Shown piece by piece: positions 58,302-64,000 of a stretch of 64,000 nucleotides of DNA. The notes under the pieces were generated by a model. It ran no database searches, was not told the origin of the DNA, and worked only from the letters and a program-made list of their open reading frames with translations. The position numbers and the translations under genes are program-made. Positions within the stretch are counted from its first letter, which is position 1. Each line of letters begins with the position of its first letter. The DNA comes from Halobacillus aidingensis. Its GTDB lineage: Bacteria > Bacillota > Bacilli > Bacillales > Halobacillaceae. The DNA lies in contig NZ_FNIZ01000005.1 of the NCBI RefSeq assembly GCF_900104185.1, positions 134,278-198,277 of the forward strand, read 5' to 3'.

Positions 58302-59675
58302 ATGAAAAAACAAATCAACTGGAAGAAGTCTTTAATCGCTTTGCCGATGTCCGCAGCGCTTATGTTGCCGACAGCCACGGTTACGTTTGCAGATGATCAC
58401 GGTGATCACAATGAAAAAATGTCAGATGTAACGGTATCGACACCGGCTGCTGATTTACGCGCAACACTTGATCAGTCCCTTTCCGAGCACGCCTACCTTG
58501 CCGTAGTAACCATGCAGAAAGGAATTGAGGGAGCTGAGGATTTTGATGCAGCAGCTGCAGCCCTTGAAGGAAATACACAAGATCTGACCGCAGCGATTGC
58601 TTCTGTCTATGGAGATGAAGCAGGACAGCAATTCGAATCCATGTGGTCAGAACATATCGGTTATTTTGTTGATTACGTAAAAGCGACAGCTGAAGAAGAT
58701 GAAGCGGGACGTGAAGAAGCGTTAAACAATTTGGACAACTACCGTGAAGATTTCTCCATGTTCTTGGAAACAGCAACAGATGAACGTTTAGAAGCTTCCG
58801 CGCTGGCTGAAGGTCTTCAAATGCACGTGAATCAGCTCGTCGGTGCTTTTGACAATTATGAAGAAGGCGACTTTGATGAAGCCTATCAAAAACTTCGTAC
58901 AAGTATCGATCACATGTACGGAGTAGGAAAAGGTCTATCCACAGCGATTACCGACCAATTCCCGGATAAATTCGAAAATACTAACCCAGCGACACCAGCC
59001 GCTGACCTTCGTGCAGACTTGAACCACTTGCTATCTGAGCACGCAGCCCTTGCCGTCCTTGCGATGCAAAAAGGAGGCGACGGTGCGGAAGACTTTGAAA
59101 ATGCCGCAGCTGCGCTCAGCAACAATACGGAAGATCTTTCTGCAGCCATCACTTCTGTCTATGGAGAGGAAGCGGGACAGCAATTTGAAGAAATGTGGTC
59201 TGAGCACATCGGTTACTTCGTCGACTATGTAGAAGCGACAGGGTCAGGAGATGAAGAAGCAAAAGAACAAGCCTTGACTGCTTTGGACGGTTACCGTGCC
59301 GACTTCTCCGAGTTCCTTGATACAGCGACAGAAGGCGGATTAGAAGCAGAAGCAACAGCGGAAGGTCTTCAAATGCACGTGAACCAATTGACAGGATCTT
59401 TCGACAGCTATGTAGAAGGTGACTTTGACGCAGCCTATGACCAGCTTCGTGAAGCGTATGCGCACATGTATGGAGTAGGTGAGGGCCTATCAGGTGCCAT
59501 CGTAGCGCAAAACCCTGAAATGTTCGCATCCAACATGCCTTCGGAAATGCCTAAAACAGGTCTCGGCGGAACAGCGGATGACGGAATGAATGCCTGGATG
59601 ATTGCCTTCGCCAGCATGGCAGCCGTCCTATTCGCAACAGCCATCGGCGTACGCAAAAGCAAAAACAATGCATAA
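58302..59675 (+). CDS. sorted surface protein with two helical His/Met repeats (MPKTG)
   Basis: 457 aa. Signal peptide ending near ATVTFADD; two homologous segments of about 183 residues, each with TPAADLR ... LSEHAxLAV ... AMQKG or TMQKG ... MWSEHIGYFVDYV ... GLQMHVNQL ... HMYGVG; the C-terminus is MPKTG, a hydrophobic helix and a KSKNNA tail, a sortase signal. Conserved His and Met in each helix suggest metal binding; the domain often appears in databases under copper-amine-oxidase-type names without proof. ATG 58302 has GAGGAG upstream. The sortase gene follows. Confidence 0.85.
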   Translation: MKKQINWKKSLIALPMSAALMLPTATVTFADDHGDHNEKMSDVTVSTPAADLRATLDQSLSEHAYLAVVTMQKGIEGAEDFDAAAAALEGNTQDLTAAIASVYGDEAGQQFESMWSEHIGYFVDYVKATAEEDEAGREEALNNLDNYREDFSMFLETATDERLEASALAEGLQMHVNQLVGAFDNYEEGDFDEAYQKLRTSIDHMYGVGKGLSTAITDQFPDKFENTNPATPAADLRADLNHLLSEHAALAVLAMQKGGDGAEDFENAAAALSNNTEDLSAAITSVYGEEAGQQFEEMWSEHIGYFVDYVEATGSGDEEAKEQALTALDGYRADFSEFLDTATEGGLEAEATAEGLQMHVNQLTGSFDSYVEGDFDAAYDQLREAYAHMYGVGEGLSGAIVAQNPEMFASNMPSEMPKTGLGGTADDGMNAWMIAFASMAAVLFATAIGVRKSKNNA

Positions 59676-59695
59676 AAAGTAATTACCAAAAATTT

Positions 59696-59729
59696 CTACC
59701 CCTGGTCATACAGATATTTCCAGGGGTAG
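59696..59729 (+). other. intercistronic hairpin
   Basis: CTACCCCTGG pairs perfectly with CCAGGGGTAG between the surface-protein and sortase genes. The T run is poor, so partial termination giving more substrate than sortase is likely. Confidence 0.7.
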
Positions 59730-59750
59730 TTCATTATAGATGGAAGGTGA

Positions 59751-60416
59751 ATGGATATGTACAAGTGGATTCCACTGTTGTTTCTCTGCTTCTTGTTTGC
59801 GTGCTCGAGTGCTCAGGAGCCGGATGCGAGTATGGATGCTGAACAAAAGGCAGCGGATACGACAGAGCAGGCGCAGGAAAAGGGAAGTTTAAGAGAAACG
59901 TATGACTCCCAGAAAATAAATGCATCCACAACTTCTGAAACGACCGAAGAGACAGCGATCACACCGAATACCGTAACTATTCCCGCGATTGATGTGAAAG
60001 CGGATATTGAGAATGTGGGTCGTTATGCAAATGGTCAGATGGGAGAACCGGAAAGTGTGGATGGTGTGGGCTGGTACAAAGATGGTTATCAGCCAGGAGC
60101 GAAAGGAAGTGCCGTTCTTGCGGGCCACGTAGATAGCCTTACAGGTCCGGCGGTATTTTATAACCTGGAAGACTTGCAAGAAGGCGATGAGATCATCGTC
60201 ACAGATGAAGAGGGGACAGAACAAACGTTTATTGTACAAAAATCAGAGGCTTATGATCGAAAGAACGCGCCATTGAACAAGATTTTTGGTTTTTCTTACC
60301 GAAGACAGTTGAACCTCATCACATGCACAGGGGAATTTAATAAAGAAGCAGGAACCCATGATGAACGGTTGGTCGTCTATGCCGTCCATGAAGATGATGT
60401 GAATCCTGCAGGCTAA
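59751..60416 (+). CDS. class F-type sortase, lipoprotein
   Basis: 221 aa. Lipobox LFAC (Cys 18) instead of the usual membrane helix, a Glu/Thr-rich linker (20-70), then a sortase domain with VTIPAIDVKADIENVG, catalytic H126 in LAGHVDS, C192 in LITCTGEF and R206 in DERLVVY. It should join the MPKTG protein encoded just upstream to the cell wall. ATG 59751 has GGAAGGTG upstream; ATG 59757 is also possible. Confidence 0.9.
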   Translation: MDMYKWIPLLFLCFLFACSSAQEPDASMDAEQKAADTTEQAQEKGSLRETYDSQKINASTTSETTEETAITPNTVTIPAIDVKADIENVGRYANGQMGEPESVDGVGWYKDGYQPGAKGSAVLAGHVDSLTGPAVFYNLEDLQEGDEIIVTDEEGTEQTFIVQKSEAYDRKNAPLNKIFGFSYRRQLNLITCTGEFNKEAGTHDERLVVYAVHEDDVNPAG

Positions 60417-60449
60417 ACAGGTATCTATCTTCATATAGATGCCTGTTTT
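60414..60449 (+). terminator. terminator of the sortase gene
   Basis: AAACAGGTATCTAT pairs with ATAGATGCCTGTTT (one G-T), then T5. Confidence 0.88.
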
Positions 60450-60490
60450 TATTTCCGAATGAAATGTCGTTTTTTACAGGGTTATTCTCT

Positions 60491-60570
60491 TAAATACTGA
60501 AATATTGCTAGAAATACTGATATGATCCTGTAAATAGTGATATCATGGTCGAAATAATGGTAAACCCAAC
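60491..60570. repeat. degenerate 20-bp tandem repeat
   Basis: Exact 20-bp period: TAAATACTGAAATATTGCTA, GAAATACTGATATGATCCTG, TAAATAGTGATATCATGGTC, then a weaker fourth unit starting GAAATAATGG. It lies in the 190-bp gap before the DUF429 gene; otherwise nothing is seen there. Confidence 0.65.
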
Positions 60571-60642
60571 TCTCCATTAATAAAGGTTAAGAAATCGGTA
60601 CTTCAAGATGAAATCTCACTGAACGCTGAAGGAGGTACGCGG

Positions 60643-61296
60643 ATGCAATACATAGGCATTGACTTATCGGGACCCAGCAACACCAAAGACACCGTGCTCG
60701 TGCATTTTCACAAGGAGAAGGACAAGCTCTATTACAAAAAACATGAAACACCGATGAGTGACTATGCTTTAATTACATACATAGAATCTCTAGCGGATAA
60801 AGACTCCGTCACCATCGGCGTGGACGCTCCTTTATCCTATGAAGATGGGGGAGGGGACCGGGAAAGCGACCGATCCTTGAGAACATTCGTAACTAAGCTC
60901 GGCATGAAGGGAGCGTCCATCATGCCCCCGACAATGTTGAGGATGGTGTACCTATCGTTGAGAGGCATACGCTTTACAAGGGAAATCGAACGTCTTTCAA
61001 CCAAATACGAAGTTCATATCGTTGAAGTTCACCCCGGAGCGGCGCTTGGGGCAAGAATGGAAACGATTGATGATGTTCTTCATTACAAGCAAGACCTTTC
61101 CATTCGCAAAAGAATACGGAGATGGTTCGAAACACAACAATTATTAGATATCCCGGAAGTGATGGCCCAGGAATCCCACACCATCGATGCTTGCGCTGCC
61201 GCACTTGCTGCCTGGCATTGGCAGGATCCTGACTTTGAGCCGGCTTGGCTGTACAAAGCATTCTTACCTCTTCACCCTTATGATTTTTGTTGTTGA
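60643..61296 (+). CDS. DUF429 family protein
   Basis: 217 aa, actin/RNase H-like fold by family: IGIDLSGPSN start, VTIGVDAPLSYED with two conserved acidic residues, VHIVEVHPGAAL and SHTIDACAAALAAWHW. The pattern GIDLSG/VDAP/DA(x)A resembles RNase H-type active sites, suggesting nuclease or phosphotransfer chemistry, not proven. ATG follows AAGGAGG. Confidence 0.85.
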   Translation: MQYIGIDLSGPSNTKDTVLVHFHKEKDKLYYKKHETPMSDYALITYIESLADKDSVTIGVDAPLSYEDGGGDRESDRSLRTFVTKLGMKGASIMPPTMLRMVYLSLRGIRFTREIERLSTKYEVHIVEVHPGAALGARMETIDDVLHYKQDLSIRKRIRRWFETQQLLDIPEVMAQESHTIDACAAALAAWHWQDPDFEPAWLYKAFLPLHPYDFCC

Positions 61297-61381
61297 TCTA
61301 TGAGTGATGATCCGGTAAAGATGAATGAGTCATGTATAATAGAACTTAAGATGAGTTTCAGATAGAAAAGGAGACGAGATC

Positions 61382-62155
61382 ATGATGGAACCTTTTAATG
61401 TAAGAACGGCGATGCGAAAGGAAGAACACACTGGTACAACGTCCGGATTATGTGAAGGATACATTCAAACCAATATGGTGACACTTCCGAAAGAGTATGC
61501 TTTCGATTTCCTATTGTTCTGCATGAGAAATCCGAAGCCATGCCCTCTCGTCGAAGTGATGGAAGCGGGGCAGACGGTCCCTCAAGCGGCTGATGCGGAT
61601 ATCCGGACAGACTTGCCGCGTTACCGCATTTATCGTGATGGGAAGTTTGCTGAAGAAGTCCTGAATATCTCAGACGTGTGGCAGGATGATTTCGTCACTT
61701 TTCTGATCGGGTGCAGTTTCACTTTTGAAAAAGCGCTCCTTGATGGCGGTATTCCGTTGTTCCACCAGGAGCAGAAAAAAGTCGTGCCCATGTTCGATAC
61801 AACCATTCCATTAGAGTCCGCTGGGATTTTTAAAGGGAATATGGTCGTCAGTATGCGAGCGGTCCCGAACCATTTAGTCGATCAGGCCCTTGCTATTTCG
61901 GATCGGTTTGAACAGTCTCACGGGAGTCCTGTCCATATCGGGTCACCAGAAGAAATCGGCATCAAGGATCTGCAGAGCCCGGATTATGGGCAAGCCGTCG
62001 ATTTTGACCCTGCAGAAGCGACACCTGTTTTTTGGGCGTGTGGGGTTACACCACAAAATGCTGCACTCCAAGCGAAGCCATCCATGATGATTACCCATGC
62101 CCCCGGTCATATGTTGATTACCGATCAGTTGGACCCGAATTATAAAAATGGGTAA
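61382..62155 (+). CDS. putative hydro-lyase (YcsI/DUF1445, D-glutamate cyclase-like)
   Basis: 257 aa of the UPF0317/YcsI family: TSGLCEGYIQTNMVTLPKEYAFDF, FCMRNPKPCPLVEV, FVTFLIGCSFTFEKALLDGGIP and FWACGVTPQNAA are characteristic. Related mammalian enzymes convert D-glutamate to 5-oxo-D-proline; the bacterial role is uncertain. ATG ATG start with AAAAGGAG 7 nt upstream. Single gene. Confidence 0.9.
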   Translation: MMEPFNVRTAMRKEEHTGTTSGLCEGYIQTNMVTLPKEYAFDFLLFCMRNPKPCPLVEVMEAGQTVPQAADADIRTDLPRYRIYRDGKFAEEVLNISDVWQDDFVTFLIGCSFTFEKALLDGGIPLFHQEQKKVVPMFDTTIPLESAGIFKGNMVVSMRAVPNHLVDQALAISDRFEQSHGSPVHIGSPEEIGIKDLQSPDYGQAVDFDPAEATPVFWACGVTPQNAALQAKPSMMITHAPGHMLITDQLDPNYKNG

Positions 62156-62247
62156 CTCTTACCAAACGAGGTTCCGAACTTGCATCCAACTCCCTGTAGT
62201 GATAAGTTTTTCTTAATGAAATCTTTACAAAAACGGGAGCGATACAT

Positions 62248-63192
62248 ATGGATACACAATCACAGATGAAGCTATTCACTTTAAACTCCAATGAACCATT
62301 GGCTCAAGAAATATCAGAAATTCTGGAAGTCCCTTTAGGAAAAAGCAAAGTCGTCCGTTTCAGCGATGGAGAAGTTCAAATCAATATTGAAGAAAGTGTC
62401 CGTGGGGATGATATTTACCTGATCCAGTCCACATCCCAGCCTGTCAATGAGCATGTGATGGAAATGTTGATCATGGTCGATGCCTTAAAGAGAGCTTCTG
62501 CCAAAACGATCAATGTCGTTATCCCTTATTATGGGTATGCACGTCAAGACCGGAAAGCACGTCCCCGTGAACCCATTACAGCGAAGTTGATCGCCAACCT
62601 TCTCGAGAAGGCAGGCGCAGACAGAGTCATCACGCTGGATTTACACGCTCCGCAGATTCAAGGATTCTTCAATATCCCTGTGGATCAGCTACAAGGCATT
62701 CCCATTCTTGGAGAGCATTTTAAAACGAAGAACATCGAGGACCTTGTCGTCGTTTCTCCTAATACAAGCAGCATGAATCGGGTAAGAAAAATGGCTAATA
62801 TTCTTGATGCCCCGCTTGCTTTCATTGATAAACGCAAAGCGGAGCCCGGGGAACCTGAGATCCGTGATGTCGTCGGTGATGTCGAAGGCAAAAACGTCAT
62901 CATCGTCGATGACATGATGGATACAGCGGATACCGTGGCTGTCGCTGCTGACATTCTCCATCAGAATGGAGTCAACGACATCTATGCCTGCGGAACGCAC
63001 GCCGTGTTATCCGACCCTGCCGTCATCAAAATCGAACAGTCGCCAATCAAAGAATTAGTGATCACGAATTCAATTTTCCAACCGGAAGAAAAACAGATTG
63101 ATAAAATGACCATTCTTTCTGTCGCTCCTCTGCTCGCGGATGCCTTGTTACGCGTCCAGCACGAGCATTCCGTGAGTGTCCTGTTCGATTAA
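62248..63192 (+). CDS. divergent ribose-phosphate pyrophosphokinase paralogue
   Basis: 314 aa, normal length for PRPP synthetase, which makes PRPP from ribose-5-phosphate and ATP. The N-terminal FSDGEVQINIEESVRGDDIYLIQST, the flexible-loop YARQDRKARPREPITAK and DLHAPQIQGFFNIPVD are kept. But VSPDHGGVTRAR of typical Prs is VSPNTSSMNRVR here, and the PRPP loop reads DDMMDTADT instead of DD(I/M)IDT(A/G)GT. It also does not lie beside glmU. So this is probably a second, altered Prs-like protein whose activity or regulation may differ. ATG follows GGGAG. Confidence 0.88.
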   Translation: MDTQSQMKLFTLNSNEPLAQEISEILEVPLGKSKVVRFSDGEVQINIEESVRGDDIYLIQSTSQPVNEHVMEMLIMVDALKRASAKTINVVIPYYGYARQDRKARPREPITAKLIANLLEKAGADRVITLDLHAPQIQGFFNIPVDQLQGIPILGEHFKTKNIEDLVVVSPNTSSMNRVRKMANILDAPLAFIDKRKAEPGEPEIRDVVGDVEGKNVIIVDDMMDTADTVAVAADILHQNGVNDIYACGTHAVLSDPAVIKIEQSPIKELVITNSIFQPEEKQIDKMTILSVAPLLADALLRVQHEHSVSVLFD

Positions 63193-63205
63193 TAGCTTAT
63201 ATTCA

Positions 63206-63236
63206 AAGCACCTCTTTCCGAAGGGGTGCTTTTTTA
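63206..63236 (+). terminator. terminator of the prs-like gene
   Basis: AAGCACC pairs with GGGTGCTT across an 11-nt loop, followed by T6. Confidence 0.85.
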
Positions 63237-63377
63237 TGTGATTCTATTCTTTTGTAATCTATAATAGCTAAATTATAAAAGAAGGACTGCATGTTATAGA
63301 TTTACTGCTCACAGTTAACTAGCCTATCTCAGCTAACAAATGCTTCAACATCCTATCAATCTTTACCATACTTCGAT

Positions 63378-63406
63378 TTGACGAGTTGTACGAACATCTC
63401 TATAAT
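63378..63406 (+). promoter_or_regulatory. sigma-A promoter of the BCCT gene
   Basis: TTGACG (63378-63383), 17 bp, TATAAT (63401-63406). It leaves a leader of about 135 nt before the start codon in which I see no clear riboswitch fold. The rest of the 310-bp gap holds nothing recognisable. Confidence 0.75.
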
Positions 63407-63547
63407 TAATCCCTATGTGTTAAGAAAAGTCTCAGAACAAGGGGAGTATTCGTTTTCTGAACGTCTAAAGAACAAAGCCATTGTATAAACGTCATTGACT
63501 TAAAAATAAATTAACTATCACAGGTTATTAAACCTAGGAGGAAAATA

Positions 63548-64000
63548 ATGAACGAAAAAACGAATAGGAGAACGAGAATTGACTGGATCACATTCAGCAT
63601 CAGCGGAGGCTTTCTCGTCTTATTTTTACTCATGTCTCTCTTGAATAAAGACCTGATGGGAGAATGGATCTCAAGCTCGTTCGACTTTTCTGTTACATTC
63701 TTTGGTGCCTTTTGGCAACTGCTGCTGCTTGCTACATTCGTAGTTGGTGTCTCGCTGGCCCTATCGAAATATGGAAAAGTGAAATTAGGAAAAATGGATC
63801 GACCGGAAAACAGTTGGTTCCGCTGGGTCTCCATGATTCTTTGTACATTGCTTGCGAGTGGCGGTGTCTTCTGGGCAGCCGGAGAACCAATCTATCATTT
63901 CTTAACGACACCACCGCTTTTTGCGGATGAGGGAATGACAAGTGCACAGGCCGTCGTACCTGGGTTAGCGCAAAGCTTTTTCCACTGGGGCTTTACGGCA
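63548..64000 (+). CDS. BCCT family osmolyte transporter (partial)
   Basis: 151 codons before the window edge; the family is usually about 500-550 aa. Visible: RTRIDWITFSISGGFLVLFLLM (helix 1), WFRWVSMILCTLLASGGVFWAAGEPIYHF, where the GVFWAAGEP segment is the typical BCCT signature, and SFFHWGFTA with the conserved HWG. It would take up betaine, choline or another compatible solute with sodium or protons, in keeping with a halophile. ATG has AGGAGG 7 nt upstream. Confidence 0.92.
   Translation, partial: MNEKTNRRTRIDWITFSISGGFLVLFLLMSLLNKDLMGEWISSSFDFSVTFFGAFWQLLLLATFVVGVSLALSKYGKVKLGKMDRPENSWFRWVSMILCTLLASGGVFWAAGEPIYHFLTTPPLFADEGMTSAQAVVPGLAQSFFHWGFTA

Overview
The window looks like chromosomal DNA of a moderately halophilic, endospore-forming Bacillaceae, most like Halobacillus or a close relative. 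The signs are a yqj/yqk-type gene neighbourhood (RNase Z, NamA, RocB-like peptidase, metallo-hydrolase, SDR, Y-family polymerase, HesB-like and YqkE-like proteins), strong AGGAGG ribosome binding sites with frequent TTG/GTG starts, Gram-positive operators (LexA/DinR, TnrA/GlnR, CcpA cre, BirA and CstR types), coat-like proteins and a BCCT osmolyte transporter. I see no rRNA, tRNA, phage, transposase or CRISPR array.

Layout. 0-5.4 kb: minus-strand genes for aldehyde dehydrogenase, rnz, namA, a membrane glycosyltransferase and a glycerophosphodiester phosphodiesterase. 5.5-13.3 kb: M20 peptidase, P-loop kinase, AbgT transporter, MBL hydrolase, SDR, an SOS-controlled Y-family polymerase, then yqkB/yqkE-like genes. 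13.5-15.8 kb: small, partly membrane-bound unknowns, a methyltransferase and a small gene split at an A AAA AAC slippery heptamer. 16.4-21.5 kb: VOC protein, YnfA, a decayed alpha/beta hydrolase, YppC-like protein, GNAT, glycolipid-binding protein and ferritin-like protein. 22.3-27.4 kb: BirA-controlled bioB, acyl-CoA synthetase, a CstR-type operator with two membrane rhodaneses, and a polysaccharide deacetylase. 27.4-30.5 kb: amt under two TnrA/GlnR boxes, followed by a GlnD/DUF294-like nucleotidyltransferase and a DEDD exonuclease. 30.6-35.9 kb: six-repeat DUF346/PLL-type lectin, small genes, HIT protein, LLM oxidoreductase. 36.1-38.9 kb: two DUF1538 membrane proteins, a tandem double PII-like protein and a GNAT. 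39.6-48.6 kb: a beta-glucan (laminarin-type) utilisation locus. 48.7-63.2 kb: coat-like His/Gly/Tyr repeat protein, several acetyltransferases, ECF sigma/anti-sigma pair, L,D-transpeptidase, a sorted surface protein with its own sortase, DUF429, YcsI-like protein and a divergent PRPP synthetase. The window ends inside a BCCT transporter gene.

How genes work together. In the glucan locus a secreted three-CBM GH16 enzyme would cut beta-1,3-glucan, a lipoprotein and two permeases import the pieces, and a cytosolic GH1 enzyme releases glucose. A LacI-family repressor acting at three AAACCGGTTT palindromes would control it; no ATPase gene is present, so a shared MsmX-like ATPase is expected. The amt and DUF1538 loci both put membrane proteins next to nitrogen-signalling folds (GlnD-like and PII-like) and are the best candidates here for undescribed systems.

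The three long gene-free gaps (15.8-16.4, 21.5-22.3 and 32.2-32.7 kb) are filled by one family of long, strongly structured repeats with inverted ends. A separate 20-nt-period repeat occurs at three places. At least one small gene is interrupted by a frameshift and one gene is decayed.
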